This document shows positions 1 to 11,193 of a DNA stretch of 64,000 nt, piece after piece. The DNA lies in the NCBI RefSeq assembly GCF_022965805.1, contig NC_133101.1, forward strand, positions 48,626,342 to 48,690,341. The letters are read 5' to 3'. The stretch is from Primulina eburnea (lineage: Eukaryota > Streptophyta > Magnoliopsida > Lamiales > Gesneriaceae). The notes below the pieces were generated by a model. That model searched no databases. It worked only from the letters and a program-made list of their open reading frames with translations, and was not told where the DNA came from. The position numbers were made by a program, and so were the translations under genes. Numbering within the stretch: position 1 is the stretch's first letter; each line of letters opens with the position of its first letter.

Positions 1-997
1 CAAGATGATCTCGGTCGTTCAAGACATAACATACACACTAAAACACATGAAAATACTTAAGGTTTGGCTTCTTTCCCATGAGAATCTCATAAGAGGTCAT
101 AGCGAAACCAATCCATAAATACACACGATTTGAGATATGACATGTTGTGTTTCAATTCTCAGTCTAAATTTGTTTTGTAATATTTTAAGAACATAACATG
201 ACCCGATCCATCTCTTGCAGGGTTCGATTCTTTATGTTGAGGATTCCTTGGGGCTGAAATTTATGAGTTATGCCCTTTTATCACACAGAGATGAAAAAAT
301 TGAATTCTCAAACTCCTTACAATGGACGGTTCTGATATTACCAACCCTCAAGTTATGTAAATTAGTAATACTAGCATGGAGTTTCCTAAAAACATCAAAT
401 GTGTCTGATTTCTCTCTAAGAAACTTAACCATGTAAAACGTGATAAATCATCAACACAAATAAATGAATATTTCTTACCGCTCAGGCTTTCCACTTTCAT
501 TGGACCCATAAGATCCATGTGTAAAAATTCTAAACACCATGTTGTCCCAAAGTGTTGCAACACTTGGTGTGGAACACGTATTTTCTTACCTTTCTGGCAT
601 GATCCACAAATATATGCAGTTCCTGAGCTTAAATTTGGCATACCTTATACAACATCATACTTACAAAGGTTCTTCAATGTCTTGAAGTTTGCATGTCCCA
701 GTTTTTTATGTCACAAATTTTGTTCACTTAATTTGGTATATCTGCAAGCATGATCTTCACCGAGTTGGTAGCAATTATCAGCAGATCTTGTACCTGACAT
801 GACAAAAATATTATCTTTATCAAAGACTTCACAATTATTCTTTCCAAACTTAACACGCAAATCATCGTCACAAAGTTGCTTATTAAATTTGAGTTGATTC
901 TCTCAATGTGTAACACATTGTGGAGTTCTGGTAGTTCATCCTCATTCAAAGTCCATTTACCAATAATTCTTCCTTTTGCACCACCTCCATAGGTCAC
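1..997 (-). pseudogene. copia GAG-pre-integrase and integrase core, broken
   Basis: 728-997 carries the GAG-pre-integrase signature (YGGGAKGRIIG, LPELHNVLHIERINSNLIS). 348-641 carries CGSCQKGK, then LHMDLMGPM with the first catalytic aspartate and CVDDLSRFTW. Further left, IRTVHCKEFENS aligns by position with the second catalytic block, but the aspartate is replaced by valine. TSYEILMGKKPNLKYFHVF is followed by an in-frame stop and then CYVLNDRDHL at the window edge. The enzyme would insert the cDNA into the genome. Here it is inactive through frame breaks, a stop and the lost catalytic residue. Confidence 0.8.
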
Positions 998-1057
998 ATG
1001 TCCACTTTTTAGTTCAACATAATCAGTGAAGTGATCTTTAGACCCTGTCGTGTGGTG

Positions 1058-1318
1058 CTAACACCCACTGTCGAAATACCAACTACCTGTAATGTTAGTT
1101 TTCAAGGATGTATAAATTACAGAGCATCGGATTTCGCCCTTAAACACCCAAACTTTCTTTACTTGAAGTTTACTGATGACAGTGTTGCGCTTGATGTTGG
1201 GAAACACCTTGTGCAACATCCGGTCTTCTTTCCGGCTCATAAAACCATCTCTCAACTTAAAACAAAAAGGTTTGATATTACCTAATTTACAGTAATAGTG
1301 GCAAATAAAATATCGCAT
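1058..1318 (-). pseudogene. copia aspartic protease start, fragment
   Basis: The open stretch ends in WYFDSGC, the copia protease active-site block (usually W-x-x-D-S-G-C/A). The DSG triad survives, but the stretch stops straight after it and the rest of the protease is in other frames. The preceding residues (KLRDGFMSRKED) look like the poorly conserved Gag-protease linker. Confidence 0.6.
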
Positions 1319-1516
1319 TATTTGCTTTGGTCTTTGAGTATAATCTAGTTTCTTATTCGGTAATTTTTTGACAGAATGGGTTTTTCTTGAAGAGTTTTAA
1401 GTAACTTTACTTTCCTTCACAAAAAACATTTGGTTGTGATAAATAGTTGGAAGATTCACCATACTCATACATGTTGTATTTGGAAGTGTATTTGGACTCA
1501 TCAATAGCACAGATCT

Positions 1517-2063
1517 TTATGTTGATCGTTCCGGTAGGAATCTTAAGACCTTGCTTACCAGTCTTTCATTTGACATTGGATCATCGAGACTAAAAGCTTC
1601 TTTTGCAATATCCCATAGCCTTTGATCATATTCGACGATTATCTCATTTTCTTCTATTCTCAAGCTTTCAAATTTAGTGGTCAACATCCTTAGCTTGGTT
1701 CCTGCACAAACTCTCAGATCCTTCACAGTGATTTTGAAAAATTTACCATGCGTTTTTGGCAGAGGTGCAGTTGGTGATCAAACTAAACATGTTGATGTCG
1801 ACCAAAGTGAAAATTGCATCGTGTGCTTTTGTATTGAGATTTGAAGTTTGGACTTCATCAATTGTTCGTGCACTCTCTGGTTTGTTGCGACTGTCACCAT
1901 CCGTATCAATGGTTCTTGGTGGAGACCAATCATCTAGGACTCGTTTTCCTGCTCTTTCTTCTATGGGTTTAATTTAGAACATCATCTTAACTTTCCAAAG
2001 AGTATAATTGGATTCATCCAAAGCCTTTGGTCGAAATGTAGTGTTGACAAATAACACATCCAT
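1517..2063 (-). pseudogene. copia Gag N-terminal region, broken
   Basis: The minus-strand start MDVLFVNTTFRPKALDES, followed by NYTLWKVKM, is the usual beginning of a plant copia Gag. A stop follows soon after. The UBN2-type core reappears at 1517-1726 (LTTKFESLRIEENEIIVEYD, then SNERLVSKVLRFLPE). Gag would form the virus-like particle in the cytoplasm. The CCHC zinc knuckle expected after this domain is not readable, and several frame breaks separate the pieces, so no product is expected. Confidence 0.75.
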
Positions 2064-2989
2064 TATAATTGTAGTGCCCAAATTCAGTACACATATAGCC
2101 CATGCAGTTATTTAATTATTAAATCATTTAACTAATTTTAAAATGAGTTTTAAGCCATGCATGATTTATTTAAATGCATTATTTTAAATTATTCGAGTTT
2201 ATGAGATGCACGTTAAAATGTTTTTCTAGTTTCATGTTTTAGGCGATTATTCGAGGCGGGATAGAGGAAAAGACCGGGGACGATTTTTGGCAATTTGAAA
2301 GTGTGGGGACCCGGACGCTAATCAAGTTCTTAATCATGTTTGGGACTAATTAATCAATTATAAAACAGGGTCTAAATTTTTTTTAAAATACAAAGCGGAA
2401 ACGTAATGTAATTTACTCAAATTACATATTAAACATGAATATACATCTCAGTATAAAAGTACAAGTCATGTACAACATACATTTATTCACTAGGGTTTAA
2501 CAGCTAATATCAAGTGTCTAACCCTATCTCTAAATCAAGTCCGGAATCACCACGCTAAACTCGTCTTCTCTCATCCTCTTCTTGACCCTGATCCAGCCCC
2601 ACCTGTTGTCATGCACACATACAAAACAAGACAACAGCCGGATAACTCCGGTGAGATATAAATATCCCAGTATAAACAATGTATAAATGCAATCATATAA
2701 AAACATATACGAAAGCATATAAGAAATATTCATAACATGTATCAAATCAGAAACATAAATCAATCTCAGGCATTCAATAATCATGAATGATATAACACTA
2801 TAACTCAACATGTCGTATCGGACTCAACTCATCCGACGCGTCGTCTCAGACTCGACTCCACTGACGCGTCGTCTCAGACTCGACTCAACTCTATCCTAGG
2901 GATCCCGATGTCTGGATATAGGTAATTATATCGAATCTCAGTCGATAGGAATGAATCAATCCCTAAACGGCATCGATATAATTAATATC

Positions 2990-3290
2990 TCCAGTGTCTG
3001 GGCGAATCAGCCGCAGAATTGACGACTCAGTCAATAACCTGACGAATCAGCCAGTAATTAGGCGAATCAGCCAATAACCAGACGAATCAGCCTGTAATTA
3101 AGCGAATCAGCTTAAGTTTAGACGAATCAGTCTATAACCCGACGAAACAGCCGGTGACTAGGCGAATCAGCCTATAATAAGACGAATCAGTCAATAACCC
3201 GACGAATCAGCCGGTGACTCAACGACTCAATAATCAATACATACAGTCAGTATCTAAGCAAATCAGTCAATGACTAGCGAATCAGCAGTC
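2990..3290. repeat. Tandem repeat, 20-21-bp unit containing CGAATCAG
   Basis: About a dozen imperfect units of the form GACGAATCAGCC plus about eight variable bases (for example GGTGACTA or AATAACCC) follow one another inside solo LTR E. Units vary by substitution and occasional one-base length changes. The right-hand end of the array lies at the start of the 2224-bp duplication. Confidence 0.8.
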
Positions 3291-4109
3291 ATTACATGCA
3301 GTAGCTATAAATCAATAAGCTACAAATATCAATCTTATCACACAGTAGCTATAAATCAATAAACTACAATCATAAGTCTGATTAATTGCAAATATCAATG
3401 CAATAAGTCAAAGTATGTGATTTAGGGAAACTCGAGTCAAACCTCACTCGAGTTGTGCAATCCCAACTCAACATTAATTTATACCTTTCTTTCTGATATT
3501 CTGGCTCTGTCGAAGTCTCGAACTCAAAACCTGTCACTATCGATCTGACAAGAACAATATCGAGGAGTATAATATCAATACACCACTCGAATCAAATCTG
3601 TTCTGCTCAATACTTAACTTACTTCAATATTGATGGCATAACGGTATAATATCAATATACCCAACAATACCATTTCAATCAGATATTAATTCTAATATCT
3701 CATAATCGATAACCACTCAATCTGGATATCAATTCTTATTCAATCTTATTCTGAAATCATAACAAGTTCATATTCAGTCCGTTTCTTAATCTGACTTCGA
3801 TTCTACGATGTCTAACATGTCAAGAACAACATATATGAGTTCCATTCAATTCTGACAATACCATAATTTCAAAGCATGTCAAAACGTAGTAAAACTTACG
3901 TCCAGTTGTAGCCTACATCGCTAGGAACTCGATATCGAAGCCGGATTCAAAATCAGACGGACGGATTTCTCGAAAAAGGCGTAAGGATTTTCTCCTTTCT
4001 TCTTCAGACCCTTTTCAATTTCTGCTGAATGATTTTCGAAGGAATTATCATCTATATATATCAGTGCATGCATGTCATGAGGTGTCCTCATTTTCGCACA
4101 ACACGTCGC

Positions 4110-4340
4110 ACCGCGGGTGCGGTAGGTGTAAGACCGCGGGTGCGCTCATGGTTCGACAATCTTATCTTTTCTGAAATTGCATGACCGCGGGTGCGGTACA
4201 TGTCAAGACCGCGGGTGCGGTACTGCACCGCGGGGGCGGTCCCTGTTAACACCGCGGGTGCGGTGAGGCTTCGGCCTCCTCTTCACAATTTCATTAATAT
4301 CGACCGCGGGTGCGGTCCTTCTTCAACTGCAGGTGCGGTC
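4110..4340. repeat. GC-rich palindrome array of LTR E, copy 1
   Basis: Eight units of ACCGCGGGTGCGGT or close variants lie at about 4110, 4133, 4183, 4207, 4228, 4250, 4302 and 4326. Each unit is an inverted repeat (ACCGC and GCGGT around a 4-base loop). Spacing is irregular (21-52 bp). The array lies 140-370 bp from the minus-strand LTR start, a position expected to be U3. Confidence 0.85.
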
Positions 4341-4957
4341 TCGCTTCGCATGCCCTCTTACACAATCTCATTTTATCAACTTAAAATCTTGGCATTACTT
4401 TTCTCCAGCTAATCCGTTCTGTCTATAATCATTTCAGATTAATCTCAAATTACTGTAATAACATCTCGGGCCTTACAGAAAGTGTGGTAATTTTTTTAAG
4501 TTGAGGATGGGGCAATTTAATGATTTATTTAGTTTTAGCATCTTTGAGCCTAAATCATTTAGTTGGTAACTTTAAGAGTTTAAAACTTTTAAAATTAGCA
4601 TTTTGGTGGGTGTTATTTTAATTTAAGAGTCTTGTTAAAATTAGTGTGGGTTAACTTTTATTAGTATTTTTATCAATTAAACCCACACACACTCACACAC
4701 ACTTACACGATTTTACACACACTAAAACACACAACACACCTACACATTCATTTTCAGATTTTTAAAGAAAGAAAAATTAGGGTTCTTGAGAGAACAAGCA
4801 GCCGCCCCCTTCCCCTAGCCGCCCCCTTCCCCTCTATTTCCAGCGAGATTTCGGCAACTTTATTTCAAGATAATCGAGCCACCATCGTTCCGGATCAATC
4901 CTCGCGCCATCTCCGCTTCGGTATCGCCATTTCGATAACGTTTATCATCAAAGGCAC

Positions 4958-5316
4958 GTATAATCTTTCTTTTGCTGCGTCGATCATGTCATATTACGTG
5001 TTGCGTTGTTTAATGCGTAAAATGTATGTGTGATGTAGAATTTTGAGCGGTAAATGCATCGAATGCGTTTTGAAATATATATAGATCTGAAATTTCGTAA
5101 ATTGCTGTTCTGTTGAAAATTGCGATTTTTCGGTCGAGATTTAGAGAAAGCTTTCGACGCAAAAAATGTATACCTTTTTTTTACCTTCGATTTGATATAA
5201 AATTCGAGTTATTTGGATAAATATTTAGTGAGTTATGGAGTTTTTCGTGGGACTGCTCAAACTGCATTTTTCAGAAATTATGATGTTGATGTGTTCTTGA
5301 TATTTTACTGTTGCAG
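4958..5316 (+). other. Candidate leader intron in family-A LTR
   Basis: The sequence after AAAGGCAC starts GTATAATC and ends TTACTGTTGCAG before GCTTCGTTGG. Between them is T-rich sequence with several stops. The same donor (GCAC then GTATAAT) and acceptor (GCAG then GCTTCGTTGG) recur in strongly diverged family-A LTRs on the other strand (about 18500-18860 and 49800-50170). The 3' LTR of A1 has GC instead of GT at the donor. Conservation of both ends in diverged copies suggests an intron in the transcript leader. No RNA evidence is available. Confidence 0.4.
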
Positions 5317-5469
5317 GCTTCGTTGGAGATCAAAGGGCGATCGTTGCTGTGTCTAGGTATGTTTAGCATGATGTTGGGATGGTTGTAGTATATTCGTTTC
5401 GCGTCGATAGGCACTTGGGAGATCGAATGGTCGTATGAATCATGTTGTTGTCGAAGTCGTGTTCACAGG

Positions 5470-7693
5470 GTCAGTATCTAAGCAAATCAGTCAATGACTA
5501 GCGAATCAGCAGTCATTACATGCAGTAGCTATAAATCAATAAGCTACAAATATCAATCTTATCACACAGTAGCTATAAATCAATAAACTACAATCATAAG
5601 TCTGATTAATTGCAAATATCAATGCAATAAGTCAAAGTATGTGATTTAGGGAAACTCGAGTCAAACCTCACTCGAGTTGTGCAATCCCAACTCAACATTA
5701 ATTTATACCTTTCTTTCTGATATTCTGGCTCTGTCGAAGTCTCGAACTCAAAACCTGTCACTATCGATCTGACAAGAACAATATCGAGGAGTATAATATC
5801 AATACACCACTCGAATCAAATCTGTTCTGCTCAATACTTAACTTACTTCAATATTGATGGCATAACGGTATAATATCAATATACCCAACAATACCATTTC
5901 AATCAGATATTAATTCTAATATCTCATAATCGATAACCACTCAATCTGGATATCAATTCTTATTCAATCTTATTCTGAAATCATAACAAGTTCATATTCA
6001 GTCCGTTTCTTAATCTGACTTCGATTCTACGATGTCTAACATGTCAAGAACAACATATATGAGTTCCATTCAATTCTGACAATACCATAATTTCAAAGCA
6101 TGTCAAAACGTAGTAAAACTTACGTCCAGTTGTAGCCTACATCGCTAGGAACTCGATATCGAAGCCGGATTCAAAATCAGACGGACGGATTTCTCGAAAA
6201 AGGCGTAAGGATTTTCTCCTTTCTTCTTCAGACCCTTTTCAATTTCTGCTGAATGATTTTCGAAGGAATTATCATCTATATATATCAGTGCATGCATGTC
6301 ATGAGGTGTCCTCATTTTCGCACAACACGTCGCACCGCGGGTGCGGTAGGTGTAAGACCGCGGGTGCGCTCATGGTTCGACAATCTTATCTTTTCTGAAA
6401 TTGCATGACCGCGGGTGCGGTACATGTCAAGACCGCGGGTGCGGTACTGCACCGCGGGGGCGGTCCCTGTTAACACCGCGGGTGCGGTGAGGCTTCGGCC
6501 TCCTCTTCACAATTTCATTAATATCGACCGCGGGTGCGGTCCTTCTTCAACTGCAGGTGCGGTCTCGCTTCGCATGCCCTCTTACACAATCTCATTTTAT
6601 CAACTTAAAATCTTGGCATTACTTTTCTCCAGCTAATCCGTTCTGTCTATAATCATTGCAGATTAATCTCAAATTACTGTAATAACATCTCGGGCCTTAC
6701 AGAAAGTGTGGTAATTTTTTTAAGTTGAGGATGGGGCAATTTAATGATTTATTTAGTTTTAGCATCTTTGAGCCTAAATCATTTAGTTGGTAACTTTAAG
6801 AGTTTAAAACTTTTAAAATTAGCATTTTGGTGGGTGTTATTTTAATTTAAGAGTCTTGTTAAAATTAGTGTGGGTTAACTTTTATTAGTATTTTTATCAA
6901 TTAAACCCACACACACTCACACACACTTACACGATTTTACACACACTAAAACACACAACACACCTACACATTCATTTTCAGATTTTTAAAGAAAGAAAAA
7001 TTAGGGTTCTTGAGAGAACAAGCAGCCGCCCCCTTCCCCTAGCCGCCCCCTTCCCCTCTATTTCCAGCGAGATTTCGGCAACTTTATTTCAAGATAATCG
7101 AGCCACCATCGTTCCGGATCAATCCTCGCGCCATCTCCGCTTCGGTATCGCCATTTCGATAACGTTTATCATCAAAGGCACGTATAATCTTTCTTTTGCT
7201 GCGTCGATCATGTCATATTACGTGTTGCGTTGTTTAATGCGTAAAATGTATGTGTGATGTAGAATTTTGAGCGGTAAATGCATCGAATGCGTTTTGAAAT
7301 ATATATAGATCTGAAATTTCGTAAATTGCTGTTCTGTTGAAAATTGCGATTTTTCGGTCGAGATTTAGAGAAAGCTTTCCACGCAAAAAATGTATACCTT
7401 TTTTTTACCTTCGATTTGATATAAAATTCGAGTTATTTGGATAAATATTTAGTGAGTTATGGAGTTTTTCGTGGGACTGCTCAAACTGCATTTTTCAGAA
7501 ATTATGATGTTGATGTGTTCTTGATATTTTACTGTTGCAGGCTTCGTTGGAGATCAAAGGGCGATCGTTGCTGTGTCTAGGTATGTTTAGCATGATGTTG
7601 GGATGGTTGTAGTATATTCGTTTCGCGTCGATAGGCACTTGGGAGATCGAATGGTCGTATGAATCATGTTGTTGTCGAAGTCGTGTTCACAGG
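5470..7693. repeat. 2224-bp tandem duplication, second copy
   Basis: This is the second copy of 3246-5469 at a constant offset of 2224. It contains a second E palindrome array (about 6334-6564), a second partial E LTR end with the GAAAG flank, and a second copy of the family-A leader region. Its left part is a truncated LTR E without a start, which confirms duplication after E inserted, not a second insertion. Confidence 0.9.
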
Positions 7694-7865
7694 TGATTGG
7701 GTTAACTATAACATAAGATTGTTTTGGGGAATAAATGTATAGGCTTGAGTCAAAGACATAGCATCCTAAGATGGTCTCGTGGTGTCGATTCGTGGTCGGT
7801 ACAATCGAGTCTAGACTGTTAAGAAAATCCTGTTCCGTAATCCCGAAGGTTGACTCCTCCCGCAG

Positions 7866-8061
7866 GTACACGGACCCACAGACGGACCCTAGCACGGGGT
7901 CCGTGTCTTTGTCCTTCCGGAGTGCATTTTTCCAGTGTCTACACGGACCCATACCCGGACCTAGGCACGGGGTCCGTGCCTTTACTTTTATTCACGAGTC
8001 ATTCCACCGCACCTACACGGACCCGGAGCTAGACCTGGGCACGGGGTCCGTGTACTTGAGT
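7866..8061. repeat. CACGGACC/GGTCCGTG palindrome array, family-A LTR
   Basis: Three units, each starting TACACGGACCC and ending GGGGTCCGTGT or a close variant about 40 bases later, are spaced about 75-85 bp apart. Each can fold into a hairpin. Equivalent arrays lie in every family-A LTR in the window that retains this part, and in the LTRs of element C. Confidence 0.85.
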
Positions 8062-8466
8062 TTTTGGGAAATATTATGGTATGCTTTGAGGTTGACGTCT
8101 TGGTTAAGTGCAATGTATAACAATGTCGAGTCACGGGAATTTTAGAACGACCTAAGGAAATGTATGAACTCGTGAGTAAGTTTGATTGTTACGTATAAGT
8201 TACACCCGTTGAGTTTATGAAGTCACGTTAGTATGTTGCAGCAACAACCTCGATCGAAGTCCAACGGATCCCTCAACACCAAGTAAGTATGTTGACGTGC
8301 AAAAAGAAAATATTTTAAGTTTTTGAGGTATGCTAAATGTCTTGTGACAAAATTATGAATGGGTTTGGAAGTCGGTGAACGTGGTCGAGGACCTATCCAC
8401 CCCGTTAAATTATGAACGGGTTAGATCGTGGTTGGAAAGCGTTAAATTATGAACGGGGACCAACCA

Positions 8467-8700
8467 CAGTTGAAGAGGACTTAAAAGATTTGATTTGTAC
8501 TACTCATATCAAGAAGGTGCATCTTCTTTTCGGTAGCTCATCACATAAGAACTCCAAAGTGAAGCGTGCTTGACTTGGAGAAATTTTGGGATGGGTGACC
8601 CCTGGGAAGTTTCCCTGGGTGCGTGTGAGTGAGGACATAAGCACGCTAGAAAGACTCGTCTTGGTACAGTGAGGACAGTCGTCGAATCTGGAGCGTTACA
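8467..8700 (+). mobile_element. Cassandra TRIM LTR fragment with 5S-like sequence
   Basis: From ACAGTTGAAGAGG to GGAGCGTTACA the sequence matches the 3' LTR of the Cassandra copy at 19632-20152. The middle resembles plant 5S rRNA: AGAACTCCAAAGTGAAGCG, then GCTTGACTTGG, then GGGATGGGTGACC. Cassandra is a short non-coding LTR retrotransposon whose LTR carries a 5S-derived Pol III promoter. The LTR start is missing at the junction with the plus-strand family-A LTR, and a minus-strand family-A LTR follows directly. It is not a functional 5S gene. Confidence 0.8.
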
Positions 8701-9150
8701 GAACTTTTACTACTCAAAATTTGCGGAAAAATTTAAAATTTTCTTAATCGAAATGTGAACATCCAACGATAAAAAGAGGTAATTGTACGTCTCACAAGTT
8801 GTTGCAACCAAAAGATTTGAAATTTAAAGTTCGACAAAAGTAATCGAACATTTTCATGAAAACTAAAACTTGGCGGTCCTCGGGTTTAGCCTTCCGCTCA
8901 GTCCAAGCCAGCTCCTCGTTCAACACCTTCACCCTCCTCATAAACGTCCTCACCTGCATCGATCAAGTCTAGTGAGTGTAAAGACTCAACACGTATAAAC
9001 TGGTAGTAACGAGTAGTACATAATAAAATCACATGCAACTTTAAAATAAGACATACATAATTAAAACTTGAACTTGCTTGATAAACCTGAGCATACGTAC
9101 ATACATACTTAGACGTGCCATAAACTTTTCTTAAACATGCTTGCATACTT
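8701..9150 (-). mobile_element. Family-A LTR M1, outer part
   Basis: This is the reverse complement of the family-A LTR 3' end (TACTACTCAAAATTTGCGG; GGTCCTCGGGTTTAGCC; ATCGATCAAGTCTAGTGAG). It lacks its first bases at the Cassandra junction and is interrupted at about 9150 by the LTR of a copia element. About 600 bp of LTR that should follow are absent beyond the copia. Confidence 0.8.
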
Positions 9151-11179
9151 GTGAAAGGGATCGATTTTAGGTGCTCGAATTCGCAGCGGAAGCAACAAAA
9201 TTTTCTATTTATACGAGAAAATTTCGGCCACCTCTATACTAGTGTGTGGCAAATACAAAAACACAACTATGACATTCGTAGGGTGTAAAGAAATCATACC
9301 TATCAATCACAAGGATTGATGCTGGCTCCAACTAAGGTGTAAACACCTTAGCACTTGAATGGATGAATTGATCTACAAGCTTCCAAAGAGCACTCCTTGC
9401 TCTAAAATAAAGCCCACCACCAAAAAGGTAGATCCCCTCATATTTTGGACTAGAAAAATATGAGGATTTTTCAAAGAGAAGTGCAAGATTTCCTCAACCA
9501 AAAATGAAGAAAAATGGAGAGAAAAATGATGGTAAATTTCGGCCAAAGTGAGGGAGGGAAAGAGGTTGGAAGACTTTTCTTGGTCCTTGAAAAAGTTGAG
9601 TTAAGCATGTGCATGTCATGCCTTGGTTGTACAAAAAGTTGTCTCCCAAATCTTCACCTCCCATGCAGGCATTTTTATTTGATTTTTAACAATTAAAAAA
9701 CAATGGACTTAATTTAATTATCTCAAACAAATTTGAGACTAATTAAACATTACTTGAATTTACTCAAGTCACTAGTTGAATAATTATTTTACTATTGGGC
9801 TCTACAAGACCCAATATGATTTAATTAATTCAACACTTGAATTAATTTAATTATTTGGACTCTACTAGGCCCACTAGTGTTTAATTAATTCAACACTTGA
9901 ATTAATTTAATTTAATCCATAATAATGTTTATGAAAATCACAATTTTCAATTACATTATTTATTTGGCCAACTTTTAATTTAGGAACACTTCCACAAATT
10001 AAAAGTTACATTTCCCTTGTAGAAGTCAATTATGCTTATAAACTCCTTTATAAGCCGTTCAACACATTGAACTATTTTACTTCTCAACGGGAGCTAGAAA
10101 GCTAGTACTTGTGTGGCCTTCAATGGTTCATTGATATAAATAGCCGTGTGTTCACATCTCCATGTGATTCGGACTAAACATGTCCTTATATGAGCATACC
10201 TCAATTGCTCCATTCTTATTTATCAACTCCTTGATAACAAGAACGTCAGAACTCAAGTATGATAGTACCCAACCAATCATGTTAAACGCCTATCAGCATC
10301 GCTTACATGATTCCCTAGGTATAAAATGATAGTGCCTGCAAGAACCATTCAATTATGGTTAGCGTACAGTACGGTCCCTTCAACTCATATATCCCGACCG
10401 ATTCGACAACCATTGGTATATCGAGAGTTGTCAATGAATCGATTCTATGTGTCATGTTGTAGTTGTATCGATGGTGTAATCTATGAAACCCCTTTCATAA
10501 TTACCACCATAATCTGATGAGAGATTTCATACTAGATACACATAGGATATCCATATCCGAAGGTAAGCGGTGAATCCCCGACTACAATGCATCGACTCCT
10601 ATATGTTTCGACAAAACACCCAACCTTGCCACCTGATGACCCCTTGAGAGTCGGTAAACAAGTCAAAGTGTAATGCTAGCACATAAAGTCTCAATGTTGT
10701 CCCGGGTCATAAGGATTAATGGTGTACAACCATAAACTAGGACGTTTCCCCTCGATAAGTGAGAACCACTTGGAAAGTCCTTTATGGAGGGTTGTTCAGT
10801 GCACTCTACCAGGAGCCCTATCTGCATGCTCGGACATCACAATGTCCCTTACCAATGAAACATGGTACTCACATCGCAGATACTAGTCTCGAACTCAAGC
10901 GGCCTATATCCTTCTTAGCGACGGCTGAATCGACTAGGAACTGTTTAGAATATACAGTATTTCAAATATGAGTTTCATGATACTCATCATATGAGCATCT
11001 CATATTCTTTCTACTATTTGTATATTCAAGGGCTTTATCTATGCAACTAGCATGGGTATACAGATAAAGATGTGCCAAAATAATAATTTCAAATATTATT
11101 AAAATAAAGACTGTTTATACATAGAGTTTCATTGTGAACACTCGGCCAACACTTGGCTCGACGGGCACCTACTCTAACA
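9151..11179 (-). repeat. 3' LTR of the copia element
   Basis: About 2 kb lie between TGTTAGAGTAGG (minus strand, from 11179) and the outer end CGATCCCTTTCA at about 9151. At 9700-9920 it carries short palindromes such as AATTCAACACTTGAATT (twice). Host-like reading frames here are incidental. Confidence 0.75.
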
Positions 11180-11193
11180 ATCTCTCACTTGCA

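Larger units (their letters stand above)
1..2063 (-). mobile_element. Ty1/copia retrotransposon remnant (gag-pr-int part)
   Basis: Read on the minus strand, the conceptual translation gives in order a copia Gag N-terminus, an aspartic-protease start (DSGC), the GAG-pre-integrase block (GGGAKGRIIG, LPELHNVLHIE) and the integrase core. It leaves the window at the left edge within integrase, so RT and RNase H would lie outside. The reading frame is broken many times. The presumed Gag start codon is at 2063, only seven bases from the family-A LTR that begins at 2070, so the leader and 5' LTR of this copia element are missing or displaced. It is an old, dead insertion. Confidence 0.85.
2302..4477 (-). 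mobile_element. Solo LTR, family E (Ty3/gypsy, Tekay-like)
   Basis: The 2176-bp block begins TGTGGGGACCCGG and ends CGGGCCTTACA. It is flanked on both sides by GAAAG (2297-2301 and 4478-4482), a perfect 5-bp target duplication inside the family-A LTR. On the minus strand it starts TGTAAGGCCCGAGATG, a start common in plant Del/Tekay LTRs. There is no internal region, so it is a solo LTR left by LTR-LTR recombination. It contains a 20-21-bp tandem repeat and a GC-rich palindrome array. Confidence 0.88.
3246..5469. repeat. 2224-bp tandem duplication, first copy
   Basis: This segment (right half of solo LTR E plus about 1 kb of family-A LTR) is repeated head-to-tail at 5470-7693. Reading both copies I saw only two base differences (near 4433/6657 and 5156/7380). 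The junction around 5469/5470 reads CACAGG then GTCAG, with CAG shared by both breakpoints. Near-identity means either a very recent duplication or an assembly error. Confidence 0.9.
2070..8466 (+). mobile_element. Family-A (Tekay-like) LTR, plus strand, with nested insertions
   Basis: It starts TGTAGTGCCCAAATTCAG, matching the first bases of the 3' LTR of element A1 at 27850, and follows that LTR in order: AC-rich block, TTAGGGTT leader, palindromic CACGGACC units, and a GAACGGG-rich segment. It stops abruptly near 8466 where Cassandra sequence begins, so its 3' end is missing. It holds solo LTR E at 2302-4477 and a tandem duplication that doubles part of E plus part of this LTR. No coding region belongs to it; small reading frames here are incidental. 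Confidence 0.85.

Noticed and set aside
2990..3290. Regular short repeats with variable spacers, CRISPR-like at first sight
   Set aside because: Units are 20-21 bp head-to-tail, with about 12 conserved bases and no spacer of defined length; the host is a plant and the array lies in an LTR.
4191..4412. 73-codon open frame, repeated identically at 6415-6636
   Set aside because: It translates the GC-rich palindrome array of LTR E; the second copy is the tandem duplication.
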